Below are positions 51,022 through 59,482 of a DNA stretch of 64,000 bases, piece after piece. Made by a program: the position numbers and the translations under genes. How positions within the stretch are numbered: the first letter of the stretch is position 1; each line of letters starts with the position of its first letter. The stretch is from Halobacterium jilantaiense (lineage in GTDB: Archaea; Halobacteriota; Halobacteria; Halobacteriales; Halobacteriaceae): assembly GCF_900110535.1 (NCBI RefSeq), contig NZ_FOJA01000001.1, positions 1,488,001 to 1,552,000 on the forward strand, in the 5' to 3' direction. The notes beneath the pieces were generated by a model, which worked only from the letters and a program-made list of their open reading frames with translations, ran no database searches and was not told the DNA's origin.

Positions 51022-51422
51022 TACTCGCCGAACGCGATGCGGCGCAGCGTCCCGACGGCCGCGTCCGGTTCGCTCTGGAACGTCGCCGCGACCAGCGCGT
51101 CCGCGAACGGCACGTAGTGCCAGACGGCGTTGTCGACGTCCTGGCTGCCGTGCTGGACGACTTCGGCGTCCGGGTGGTCCGTGCGGGCGGCCGCGAACTC
51201 CGTGTAGTCGCCGACCTCGACTTCGAGAAGCGACGCGAACAGCGCGTCGCGGGCCGTCTCCACCACGTCGCTGGTGACGCGCTCGTCGTACTCCTCCTTC
51301 GAGAACGCCATCTCGCGAGCCAACTCCTTCGTGACGGTCTGGGCCGCCGGACCCACGTTCTCGAAGTACTCGCGGGCCTCTGCGGTCGTCTCGGGCGCGA
51401 ACACGCCACGCGTCTCGCTCAT
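51000..51422 (-). CDS. DUF5809-like protein
   Basis: A 140-residue acidic protein starting MSETRGVFAPETTAEAREYFENVGPAAQTVTKELAREM, mostly helical. It resembles the haloarchaeal DUF5809 family, often next to DUF5810 as here (from memory). Function unknown. Confidence 0.85.
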   Translation of the reverse strand: MSETRGVFAPETTAEAREYFENVGPAAQTVTKELAREMAFSKEEYDERVTSDVVETARDALFASLLEVEVGDYTEFAAARTDHPDAEVVQHGSQDVDNAVWHYVPFADALVAATFQSEPDAAVGTLRRIAFGEYYRDAIE

Positions 51423-51446
51423 GTCACCGACCCCGGCGGCCACCAC

Positions 51447-51857
51447 CTACTCGTTTTCGGAGTCTCCGCGGCCGCCGGCCGACTCCGCGTCGTCGGTGTC
51501 GCCGCTGTCGCCCACCTGCCGGTTCTCGTACATCGCTTCGGTCAGCTCTCGGGCCTCCTCCAGCACGTCGTCGGCCGCCCCGGAGAGGTCGGCCTGACCG
51601 GTGCGCTCGACCGACGGCACGTCGTGGTCGTGGGCGTGGCCGTGCGGTTCCGTCGTCGGCTCCGACTCGGTCTCGGTGGCGTGCGGGACGACTTCGGGGG
51701 CGAGCGTGTCGGGGTCGCGTTCTTCCCAGTCCGGGACGTGGTCGTCGAGCCACGCTTCGTGGTCGCCGCCCCGGACCAGCGCCGTGAACGCCACGTGGTT
51801 CGCGAGGTGCTCGTCGTCGGCTTCTTCGACGCCACACACCGGACACTCGTAGCCCAT
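51447..51857 (-). CDS. DUF5810-like zinc-finger protein
   Basis: A 136-residue protein: N-terminal CPVCGVEEADDEHLANHVAFTALVRGGDHEAWLDDHVPDW with a C2H2-like CxxC...HxxxH zinc finger, then a disordered His/Glu/Thr-rich middle (HGHAHDHD) and an acidic tail. Resembles DUF5810. It precedes the DUF5809-like gene with a 24-base gap. Confidence 0.85.
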   Translation of the reverse strand: MGYECPVCGVEEADDEHLANHVAFTALVRGGDHEAWLDDHVPDWEERDPDTLAPEVVPHATETESEPTTEPHGHAHDHDVPSVERTGQADLSGAADDVLEEARELTEAMYENRQVGDSGDTDDAESAGGRGDSENE

Positions 51858-51879
51858 AGTTCGACCGTGGGCCTACCCG

Positions 51880-52374
51880 CTAAAACCCGTCACGGTCCTC
51901 GAGGCTCGCCACCAGCACGTAGGCGTCCTCGCCGTCCGCGTAGTACTGGGGGAGCGTCCGCAAGTACTCGAAGCCGAAGTCCTCGTAGAGCCCGCGCGCC
52001 GCCTCGTTGCCCTCCCGCACTTCGAGTTTCACGCTGCGCGCGCCCTGACTCGCCAGCGCCGCCATTCCCCGGGACAGCAACGCCTTCCCGAGCCCCCGGC
52101 CGCGGTACTCCGGCCGAACGGCGAGGTTCTTCACGTGGCCGAGCGGCCGGCCGTGCCCCGGCACCTCGTCGGCGACGACGTAGCCGGCGACGGCGGCTCC
52201 CGGGTCACCCGCTTCCGCGACGAGGAACCCCGGCGTCCCGAGCTGGCGCTCGAACGCCGAGTACGGCCACGGCTGCTGGAAGACGGCCTCCTCGATGCGG
52301 AACACGGACAGGAGGTCGGCGCGCGTCGCCTGCCGAACGGTCGCGTCGACACCCGGCGGCTGAGCGACAGTCAC
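51880..52374 (-). CDS. rimI: Ribosomal-protein-alanine N-acetyltransferase RimI-like
   Basis: A 164-residue GNAT with RQATRADLLSVFRIEEAVFQQPWPYSAFERQL, CoA loop RPEYRGRGLGKALLSRG, and KLEVREGNEAARGLYEDFGFEYLRTLPQYYADGEDAYVLV, the N-alpha-acetyltransferase (Ard1/RimI) signature. In Archaea this class acetylates many N-termini, not only ribosomal S18. Confidence 0.93.
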   Translation of the reverse strand: MTVAQPPGVDATVRQATRADLLSVFRIEEAVFQQPWPYSAFERQLGTPGFLVAEAGDPGAAVAGYVVADEVPGHGRPLGHVKNLAVRPEYRGRGLGKALLSRGMAALASQGARSVKLEVREGNEAARGLYEDFGFEYLRTLPQYYADGEDAYVLVASLEDRDGF

Positions 52375-52471
52375 ACCGCACTGTTGGGCGGACGGCGATT
52401 TATGGCCTACGGCCGTCGCGGTTCGGCGGCGCTGCCGCTGGCCGGGCTGCGAAAGAAAGAACGGAGTGTCG

Positions 52472-54460
52472 TTAGTCGTCCGCGGGCGCGGCCCCGGAGT
52501 CGCCCTCGCCGTGCTTCTGCTTCGTCAGCGAGAGCTTGCCACCGGCGGCGAGCGTGCGGCGCTCGCGCTCGGACGCGTCGAGGGTCGCGGTCGCCTCCCA
52601 GTCGTCGTTCACGCGGACCGTGAACTCCTCCTGGCCGGACGCGACGGCCTCGGCGACGTCGTCGACGACCTCCACGTCGTCGCCCTGCTCGATGCGGGCG
52701 TACGTGTCCTCGTCGATGTTCAGCGGCAGGATGCCGAAGTTGAAGAGGTTCGCCTTGTGGATGCGGGCGAAGCTCTGCGCGAGAACGACCTCCACGCCGA
52801 GGAACATCGGGCACATCGCCGCGTGCTCGCGGGACGACCCCTGACCGTAGTTCTCGCCAGCGACCAGCGCGCCGCTGTCGGCGGCCTTCGCGCGCTCGGC
52901 GAACGTGTCGTCGATGCGCGAGAGCGTGAACTCGGAGAGCCGCTCGATGTTCGAGCGGAACTTCAGGATGTCCGAGGTCGCCGGGATGATGTGGTCGGTG
53001 GTGATGTTGTCCTGCATCTTCAGCAGGGTCTCACCGCCCACGTCGGCGTCCAGCGGGTCCTTGACGGGCACGCTGGAGATGTTCGGACCCTTGATGAGGT
53101 CGTCGTCGATGGACTCCTCGGGCGTGATGATGTCGGCGTCGCCCTCCCCGTAGCCGCCGGAGTACGACGTGCCCATCTCGAAGCCGGGGGCCTCGAGGTC
53201 GCCGAGCTCGTCGGCGAGGTCTCGCGGGTCGACGATTTCGCCCTTGAGCGCGGCGGCGGCCGCGACCTCCGGCGAGCAGAGGAACACGGAGTCGTCCTCG
53301 ATGCCGGAGCGGCCCTCGAAGTTGCGGTTGAACGTCCGGAGGCTCACCGAGTCGGAGGCGGGCACGTGGCCGATGCCGATACAGGCACCACACGTCGCCT
53401 CACTGAAGTTGACGCCGGCGGCCATCATCTCGGCCGTCCAGCCCTCGCGGGCGAGCATCTCGGAGGCCTGCTTGGAGCCGGGCGCGACGATCATCTCGGT
53501 GTGCTTGGCGACCTCGCGGCCCTCCAGCATCTTCGCGGCCGGGAGGATGTCCTCGTAGGCACCGTTCGTACAGGAACCGACGATGACCTGCTCGACGTCC
53601 TGGCCCGCGACCTCGCTGACCGGGACGACGTTGTCCGGCATCGACGGCTCGGCGATGAGCGGCTCGAGGTCCGAGAGGTCGACGACGATCTCGTCGGCGT
53701 ACTCGGCGTCCTCGTCGGGACTGATGTCGACGAACTCGTCCTCGCGGTCGAACTTCGCCATCCAGTCCTTCGTGCGCTCGTCGGTCGGGAAGATAGAAGA
53801 CGTCGCGCCGAGCTCGGTGCCCATGTTCGTGATGGTGGTCCGCTCGGGCACGGAGAGCGACTCCACGCCGGGGCCCGTGTACTCCAGCACCTTGCCGACG
53901 CCGCCCTTCACGGAGAGGCGACGGAGGAGCTCGAGGATGACGTCCTTCGCGGTGGCCCACTCGGGGAGCTCGCCCTCGAGTCGGACGTTGACGACCTCGG
54001 GCATCTCGACGTGGTACGCGCCACCGCCCATCGCGACGGCGATGTCGATGCCGCCCGCGCCGATTGCGAGCTGGCCGAGACCGCCGGGGGTGGGTGTGTG
54101 GCTGTCGGACCCGAGGAGGGTCTTGCCGGGCGCGGCGAAGTTCTCCTTGTGGACGTTGTGGCAGATGCCGTTGCCCGGTCGGGAGAAGTACGCGCCGTAG
54201 GTGCCGGCGGCCGACCGCAGGAAGCGGTGGTCGTCGGTGTTCTTGAAGTCGAACTGATAAGTCTGGTGGTCGCAGTACTGCGCGGCGAGCTCGGTCTGGA
54301 CTTCGTCCATCTCGAGCGCCTCGAACTGCAGCCAGACCATCGTCCCAGTGGTGTCCTGGGAGAGCGTCTGGTCGATCTCGATGCCGATTTCCTCGCCGGG
54401 CGTCAGGTCGCCCTCGACGAGGTGGTCATCGAGAATTTTTTCCGTAATCGTCTGTCCCAT
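52472..54460 (-). CDS. acn: Aconitate hydratase
   Basis: A 662-residue 4Fe-4S dehydratase of the citrate cycle. Cluster ligands in GSCTNGAYED and CGACIGIG; LGSDSHTPTPGGLGQLAIGAGG, DNITTDHI, and GENYGQGSSREHAA in the swivel domain. MGQTITEKIL is the family start; an upstream in-frame ATG is out of the mRNA predicted from the TATA box. Confidence 0.95.
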   Translation of the reverse strand: MGQTITEKILDDHLVEGDLTPGEEIGIEIDQTLSQDTTGTMVWLQFEALEMDEVQTELAAQYCDHQTYQFDFKNTDDHRFLRSAAGTYGAYFSRPGNGICHNVHKENFAAPGKTLLGSDSHTPTPGGLGQLAIGAGGIDIAVAMGGGAYHVEMPEVVNVRLEGELPEWATAKDVILELLRRLSVKGGVGKVLEYTGPGVESLSVPERTTITNMGTELGATSSIFPTDERTKDWMAKFDREDEFVDISPDEDAEYADEIVVDLSDLEPLIAEPSMPDNVVPVSEVAGQDVEQVIVGSCTNGAYEDILPAAKMLEGREVAKHTEMIVAPGSKQASEMLAREGWTAEMMAAGVNFSEATCGACIGIGHVPASDSVSLRTFNRNFEGRSGIEDDSVFLCSPEVAAAAALKGEIVDPRDLADELGDLEAPGFEMGTSYSGGYGEGDADIITPEESIDDDLIKGPNISSVPVKDPLDADVGGETLLKMQDNITTDHIIPATSDILKFRSNIERLSEFTLSRIDDTFAERAKAADSGALVAGENYGQGSSREHAAMCPMFLGVEVVLAQSFARIHKANLFNFGILPLNIDEDTYARIEQGDDVEVVDDVAEAVASGQEEFTVRVNDDWEATATLDASERERRTLAAGGKLSLTKQKHGEGDSGAAPADD

Positions 54461-54483
54461 AGCGTGCGGAGATGGAGCTTCTA

Positions 54484-54494
54484 CAATTATAAAT
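54484..54494 (-). promoter_or_regulatory. TATA box of the aconitase gene
   Basis: ATTTATAATTG on the minus strand, 24-34 bases above the ATG at 54460. Confidence 0.7.
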
Positions 54495-54644
54495 CCCGCG
54501 TGTTTCAGGACCCCCTGCGACACCTAATACAGCCCGTATTTCCTTATTTGACGCGTGTGGACGAACCGCAAGAAGTAGCAGTCGGTGGCCGGGTGTCACC
54601 CCAGCTCGCAACGAGGGGTCGTCGCTCCGCAGGCGGCGAACGCG

Positions 54645-56237
54645 CTACTGGTACTCGGTGAACGTCACCGTGAAGTCGCCGCTCCCCGAGTAGGAGTCGA
54701 CGAGCGCGTAGAGGTCCGTCGACGTGTCCGGGCTGTCGATGGTGATGGTCTCCTGGGAGTTCGTGGTGTACGACCGGTAGTCGTAGTCGTCCGTTGTCGG
54801 GCACGCGCCGACGCCCGTGTTCGCGTACAGGTCGAAGTCGGCGTCCGAGGGCCCGCTCAGCTCGATGACAATCTGGCTCGGACTGTCGTACTCGAAGGTG
54901 TACGTCGAGCAGTCGCTGTCGGCGTAGCTGGACAGCGACCCGGAAATCGTCGTCGACGTGGAGCCGCCGCCACCACCACCACCGCCACCGCCGGAGCCGG
55001 GTTCGGTGGTGATGGCGTTACCGGCGTCGACGCGACCGGACCCCTGCTTGTCGCTGGAGAGGCCGACGTTCACCGCCGTGTTCTTCAGGTGGTTCCGGAG
55101 TTCCGCGTTCGTGAGGTCCCACTGCGCGAGCGCGAGACCCGCGACGCCCGCGACCACCGGGGTCGCCATCGACGTCCCCGAGATGGAGTCGTAGGCGTCG
55201 TCCGTCCACGTCGAGAGCACGTTCGTCCCGGGCGCGGCGAGTTCGATGTTACCGCCGTAGTTCGAGTACGACGCCAGCGTCTCGTCCGGGTCGAGCGCGC
55301 TCACGGCGAGACACTCGCTGTACGCCGCCGGGTACGAGACCGAGCCCTGGCCGTCGTTGCCCGCGGCGGCGACGACGAGCGCGCCGTTGTTCGTCGCGTA
55401 CGAGACGGCGTTCTTCATCGTGTCAGTGTAGCCGCCGCCGCCCAGCGAGAGGTTGATGACGTCGGCACCCTGGTCGGCCGCCCACGTCACGGCGTCCGCG
55501 ATGTCCGCCGTCGAGCCCGAACCCTGCTCGGAGAGCGCGCGTCCGGAGAGCAGGCTGGAGTTCCCGATGCCGGTGACGCCCTCGCCGTTGTCGACCTCGG
55601 CGGCCGCGATGCCGCCGACGTGCGTTCCGTGGTACTCGTCGCTGAGCGCGTCCGGATACGGGTCGTCGTCGTCGTCGACGAAGTCGTACCCCGAGTTCGA
55701 CACAGAGCCGTCCATGTTGCCGTCGAGGTCCGGGTGGTCGTACTTGACGCCCTGGTCGACCACGGCGACCGTGACACCGGAGTCACCGAACGTCGCGTCC
55801 CAGGCTTCCGGCGCGTTGACCTGCTGGTCGGCGTACTGGTCTCGGTATCGGGGGTCGTTTGGCGCGACCTGCGCCTGCAGGTCGACGTTCTGCTCGACGT
55901 ACTTCACACCGTCCGCGGCCTCCAGTCGGCCGAGGAAGTTCTGGTGGGCCTGCTCGGCCGCGTTCTCCGGGAGTCCGACGACCGTAGTGCCGAGCCGCTC
56001 GTTCGTGCTGATGGGCTCCTCCTTGCCCGAGAGGTGCTTCCGAACGTACCCTCTCGGGTCGTCTTCGCTCGCCGACACGCCGACGATGTACTCGCGCCGT
56101 TCGGTCCCCTTGCCGCGTCCGTTGCCGCGTCCCTTGCCGGGCGTCGCGGCACCGGCACCGACGAACGCGACCGAACCGGCGGCCGCGCCGGTGGCTGTCA
56201 GGAAACTCCGCCTCGTGAGTGTGTTGTCATCTGCCAT
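54645..56237 (-). CDS. Halolysin-type S8 serine protease with C-terminal extension
   Basis: A 530-residue secreted subtilase. Tat signal TRRSFLTATG; propeptide (about 45-120); catalytic D161 (VAVVDQG), H203 (HGTHVGG), N294 (AAGND) and S356 (SGTSMATP). A poly-Gly linker (415-425) joins it to a beta-rich pre-peptidase C-terminal-like domain with two Cys. Halolysins are made as zymogens; the C-terminal part is thought to help folding and surface association. The acidic surface is high, as for salt-adapted subtilases. Confidence 0.95.
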   Translation of the reverse strand: MADDNTLTRRSFLTATGAAAGSVAFVGAGAATPGKGRGNGRGKGTERREYIVGVSASEDDPRGYVRKHLSGKEEPISTNERLGTTVVGLPENAAEQAHQNFLGRLEAADGVKYVEQNVDLQAQVAPNDPRYRDQYADQQVNAPEAWDATFGDSGVTVAVVDQGVKYDHPDLDGNMDGSVSNSGYDFVDDDDDPYPDALSDEYHGTHVGGIAAAEVDNGEGVTGIGNSSLLSGRALSEQGSGSTADIADAVTWAADQGADVINLSLGGGGYTDTMKNAVSYATNNGALVVAAAGNDGQGSVSYPAAYSECLAVSALDPDETLASYSNYGGNIELAAPGTNVLSTWTDDAYDSISGTSMATPVVAGVAGLALAQWDLTNAELRNHLKNTAVNVGLSSDKQGSGRVDAGNAITTEPGSGGGGGGGGGGSTSTTISGSLSSYADSDCSTYTFEYDSPSQIVIELSGPSDADFDLYANTGVGACPTTDDYDYRSYTTNSQETITIDSPDTSTDLYALVDSYSGSGDFTVTFTEYQ

Positions 56238-56262
56238 CCCACACGGTAGGAATCAACACGGA

Positions 56263-56272
56263 ACCTTATTAC
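56263..56272 (-). promoter_or_regulatory. TATA-like element of the halolysin gene
   Basis: AAGTAATAAGG on the minus strand about 26-35 bases above the ATG at 56237. The 135-base space to the divergent dUTPase gene is unusually AT-rich. Confidence 0.55.
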
Positions 56273-56372
56273 TTTTCTAGGGTTATCGTAAATTAGTTTG
56301 CTGAGAACTGTAATAAACTAGCGTGCCGTTGTGAACCGAAAGCGCTTCCCTGCGACCGCCGAATCCCGGGGC

Positions 56373-56849
56373 ATGTACGAGAGCGGCGCGTTCGTCGCCG
56401 ACCACGTCGAGTCCGTGTCGACCGACCAAGTGCAGCCTAACGGCGTCGACCTCACCGTCGAAGCCGTTCTTGAACAGGTCGAACCCGGCCGCATCACCGC
56501 CGACGGCAAGGACATCGGCGGCCGAAACCGGGTCGAGACGCAGCGCGAGGAGGGCCGCGACACCTTCGTGCTCCAGCCCGGCGGCTACATTCTCCAGTAC
56601 GCCGAGACCATCTCCATCCCCGAAGCCCACGTCGGCTTCCTCTACCCGCGGTCGTCGCTCATGCGGAACTCCTGTATGCTGAACTCGGCCGTCTGGGACG
56701 CCGGCTACACCGGGAAAGGCGAAGGCCTGCTGGAAGTCCACCACGAGATCGAACTGGAGCGCGGCGCGCGGGTCGCCCAGCTCGTGCTCGCCGACGCCGA
56801 CCACGACGGTGCCTACGACGGCAGCTATCAGGGCGAACGCACCGAGTAG
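56373..56849 (+). CDS. dut: dUTPase / dCTP deaminase family protein
   Basis: A 158-residue all-beta trimer-type nucleotide hydrolase: MYESGAFVADHVESVSTDQVQPNGVDLTVE, YILQYAETISIPEAHVGFLYPRSSLMRNSCMLNSAVWDAGYTGKGEGLLEVHHEIELERGARVAQLVL. Archaeal members form dUMP from dUTP (or act as dCTP deaminases). The ATG 14 codons upstream is rejected because family members begin MYESGAFV. Confidence 0.92.
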   Translation: MYESGAFVADHVESVSTDQVQPNGVDLTVEAVLEQVEPGRITADGKDIGGRNRVETQREEGRDTFVLQPGGYILQYAETISIPEAHVGFLYPRSSLMRNSCMLNSAVWDAGYTGKGEGLLEVHHEIELERGARVAQLVLADADHDGAYDGSYQGERTE

Positions 56850-56886
56850 GACCGGGATTTTTGCCGGTCGGGAGCGAGCCGCAACC

Positions 56887-57057
56887 ATGAACCGGATTCG
56901 AGCAGCCGGCGTCGTCCTCACCATCGGCGGCGTCGCCGGCTACCTCGCGGGGCTCGCCACTCCCTACCCGGGGCGGGCGTTCTCCGTCACCGCCGTCATG
57001 GTCGGCGTCACCCTCGCCGCCATCGGCACCGACGGCGGCGGGGAGGTGGCGACGTGA
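56887..57057 (+). CDS. Small two-helix membrane protein
   Basis: A 56-residue protein, MNRIRAAGVVLTIGGVAGYLAG, then AFSVTAVMVGVTLAAIG. Stops overlap the corA start (GTGA), so it is in the same operon. Too short for any functional call. Confidence 0.75.
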   Translation: MNRIRAAGVVLTIGGVAGYLAGLATPYPGRAFSVTAVMVGVTLAAIGTDGGGEVAT

Positions 57058-58034
57058 CCGTCGACACCGTCGTCTTCGACGCCGACGGCCACGACGAACG
57101 CGCCGACCCCGTCGACGCCCGCGACGACCCCGGCACGACCTGGGTCCGAGTCGTCGACCCCGCGGACGGCGTCCTCGACGACCTCGCCGCCGGCTACGGC
57201 CTCCACGCGCTCGAAGTCGAAGACATCCTCGGTGACGTCCGCCCGAAAGTCGAGGAGTTCGACGACCACACGTTCGCACTGCTGAAGGCCGCGTCCCTGC
57301 GGCACGGGGACGTCTCGTTCGCGGACGAACTCCGCGCGCTCCCCGTCGGCTTCTTCGTCGGTGACGACTGGCTGCTCACTGTCGAACCCGAGCGCGCCGC
57401 CGCCCTCGACGCCGTCTGGGAGCGCGTCGGCCGCGAGGACCCCCGGCTGCTCACGAACGGCCCGGACTTCACCGCCTACCGCGGCATCGACCGCATCGTC
57501 GACGACTACTACGGCATCCTCGACGACATCGAAGACGACATCGAAGCCGTCGAGAACGAGGTCACGGAGGCCGCCGGCGAGGACCTCCTCGAACGCATCA
57601 ACGACCTCCGCCGCGACCTCCTGTCCGTCCGACGGCTGCTCTGGCCGACCCGGGACGCCGTCGGCGTACTCGCTCGCGGCGACCCCGCCCAGATACGGCC
57701 GTCGACCGAGAAGTACTACCGGGACGTCTACGACCATCTCGTCCAGCTCGTCGACCTCACGGAGACCTACCGCGACCTCACCAGCGGTGCCCGCGACATC
57801 TACCTGAACGCGCTGTCCATGTCCACGAACGACGTGATGAAGACGCTCACCGTCGTCGCCACCATCATCCTCCCGCTGACGTTCGTCGTGGGCGTCTACG
57901 GCATGAACTTCTCCGGCAGCCCGCTCAGCATGCCCGAACTGGAGTGGACGTACGGGTACCCCGCGGTGATGGTCGGGATGGCGTTGACCGCAGGTATCCT
58001 CGTCGCGTACTTCCGCCGCGAGAACTGGCTCTAG
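57054..58034 (+). CDS. corA: CorA-type magnesium/metal transporter
   Basis: A 326-residue protein with a large cytosolic domain (VFDADGHDERADPVDARDDPG..., long coiled helices) and two C-terminal helices with the selectivity loop GMNF in VVGVYGMNFSG. Ends NWL. GTG start. Overlaps the opposite-strand DUF7504-like gene by four bases. Confidence 0.95.
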   Translation: MTVDTVVFDADGHDERADPVDARDDPGTTWVRVVDPADGVLDDLAAGYGLHALEVEDILGDVRPKVEEFDDHTFALLKAASLRHGDVSFADELRALPVGFFVGDDWLLTVEPERAAALDAVWERVGREDPRLLTNGPDFTAYRGIDRIVDDYYGILDDIEDDIEAVENEVTEAAGEDLLERINDLRRDLLSVRRLLWPTRDAVGVLARGDPAQIRPSTEKYYRDVYDHLVQLVDLTETYRDLTSGARDIYLNALSMSTNDVMKTLTVVATIILPLTFVVGVYGMNFSGSPLSMPELEWTYGYPAVMVGMALTAGILVAYFRRENWL

Positions 58035-58594
58035 ACGACTCGGTCGAACAGCGGTGCGAACGTCGCCTCGACGTGCGGCGGTATCCCCTCCCCGACTGCG
58101 GCCACGACGCGAGCGTCCGCGTCCTGGGCGCGGGCGACGAGCGCGTGGACGAGGCGGAACGTCACTTCCGAGTCCGTCGCATCCACGATGGCTCCCAGAC
58201 TGTCCACGTAGACGGTCAGCTCGCAGTCGTCCCACTCGTCGAGGTACTCGTGGACGGCGGCACCGACCGCACCCACGTCGCTCTTCGACGGCACGGTCTC
58301 GACGACGCCGGCCTCGACCTGCACCGGGTCGCCGCCCGGGCCGTCGGGGGAGCGAGTGCCGGAGTCGCTGCGCGCGACCGCTGCCGCGCTCCGGGAGCGC
58401 TCACCCGCGCTCACGGCGACTGCTCGCTCCTGGCTGGTCCCCCAGCGGTCCAGCCAGCTCTCGGCGTCGAAACAGTATGTCACGACGATGACCGCCGCCG
58501 AGTCCCGGTCGGCTGGGTCGCCGTCGGCTGCGGCGGTCCCGCGCGCCGTCACGAGTACGGCGTCGGCCCCCTCGCTGCTCCCTCCCCCATCCAT
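58031..58594 (-). CDS. DUF7504-like protein
   Basis: A 187-residue protein: AVIVVTYCFDAESWLDRWG, DVGAVGAAVHEYLDEWDDCELTVYVDSLGAIVDATDSEVTFRLVHALVARAQDADARVVAAVGEG. Resembles a RecA/KaiC-related but NTP-motif-less haloarchaeal family (DUF7504-like, from memory). The start MDGGGSSEG is preferred over MINNSETESH because TTAATAATT lies 18-27 bases above it. No activity known. Confidence 0.8.
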   Translation of the reverse strand: MDGGGSSEGADAVLVTARGTAAADGDPADRDSAAVIVVTYCFDAESWLDRWGTSQERAVAVSAGERSRSAAAVARSDSGTRSPDGPGGDPVQVEAGVVETVPSKSDVGAVGAAVHEYLDEWDDCELTVYVDSLGAIVDATDSEVTFRLVHALVARAQDADARVVAAVGEGIPPHVEATFAPLFDRVV

Positions 58595-58611
58595 GTGACT
58601 CTCTGTCTCGG

Positions 58612-58622
58612 AATTATTAATC
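58612..58622 (-). promoter_or_regulatory. TATA element of the DUF7504-like gene
   Basis: GATTAATAATT on the minus strand, 18-28 bases above the ATG at 58594; it argues against the upstream ATG at 58624. Confidence 0.55.
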
Positions 58623-58750
58623 ATCCTAAATAAACTTTCCCAAATACTACCGGTGGTCGCGCTCCGCCCCCGCGAGCGGGACGAAGATTCATGCCGCTCG
58701 CCCCGCAGACATCCGACGATGGCACGAGCCGCGGCCACCGGGGGGCGCTG

Positions 58751-59206
58751 ATGGCGTCGGTCTCCTCAGCCCACCTCGTGCTGTTCATCGCCGCCGTGCT
58801 GTTCTCCGCCGCCCTCGCCGGCACGCTCACCGAGGGCGCGACCAGCCTCGCCGACAGCATCGACGGTGCCGCCGACGCCGACGCCGACCACGCGAACGCC
58901 GAATTCCGAATCGTCAGCGACGACCAGACGCCCACCGCCGTCTACGACGCCGGCAACGAGACGCTGACGCTGCTCGTCAAGAACACCGGCGCACGGACCC
59001 TCCCAGATGACCCCGGCGACGTCACCGTACTCGTGAACGGTGCCTATCAGGCCGACACCCAGACAACCGTCCTCGACGCCGACACCTGGCGGCCCAGCGA
59101 CGTGCTGCGCGTCCGCGCCAACGTCTCCCTCGGCTCGAACGCGAAGACCCGAGTCGTCGTCGACGCCGGCGGCCACCGCGACCGCTTCGTCTTCACGACG
59201 CCGTGA
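58751..59206 (+). CDS. FlaG-like archaellum protein
   Basis: A 151-residue protein: MASVSSAHLVLFIAAVLFSAALAGTLTEG is a type IV pilin-like N-terminal membrane helix. The remainder is a beta-sandwich (DAGNETLTLLVKNTGARTLPDDPGDVTVLVNGAYQ, SLGSNAKTRVVVDAG) as in haloarchaeal FlaG/FlaF proteins, which sit in the archaellum stator. No flaF, flaH, flaI or flaJ is nearby. The ATG is preceded by TG (TGATG), so an upstream reading frame may end there; a longer start at 58691 is possible. Confidence 0.75.
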   Translation: MASVSSAHLVLFIAAVLFSAALAGTLTEGATSLADSIDGAADADADHANAEFRIVSDDQTPTAVYDAGNETLTLLVKNTGARTLPDDPGDVTVLVNGAYQADTQTTVLDADTWRPSDVLRVRANVSLGSNAKTRVVVDAGGHRDRFVFTTP

Positions 59207-59256
59207 CACGCAACGGCAGCCGAGCGACACGTGCATCGCTCGGTGGTTCGAGTGCA

Positions 59257-59276
59257 GTAGTGGACTCGCTGGGATT
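59257..59276. repeat. Left att-like direct repeat (tRNA-Ala 3' end copy)
   Basis: 20 bases, starting GTAGTGGACTCGCTGG and ending GATT, identical to 63040-63059. It covers the tRNA nucleotides from the discriminator into the T-arm. A 7-bp hairpin (TTCCCGT/ACGGGAA, 59275-59299) follows directly. Confidence 0.85.
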
Positions 59277-59482
59277 CCCGTGAGCGGAGCGAACGGGAAG
59301 CCTGCGAGGGAGCGAGACGAACGAAGTGAGTCGTTCATAGGGAACCCCCCTAGAGGGCCTATGGGGGCGGGAATAAGATGGCGTGTCGGAAATAACGGAT
59401 ATCAGTACAGGGGATACATTACGCGAAAGACGTTGATGGAGGAACCCGATAGGACACGACTTTTGGGTATCTCTTGGTTAAA

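Noticed and set aside
52466-54661. 731-codon plus-strand frame
   Set aside because: Antisense to aconitase.
58624-58624. Upstream ATG as start of the DUF7504-like gene
   Set aside because: Its own TATA-like element would be only about 10 bases away, while TTAATAATT is correctly spaced for the ATG at 58594.
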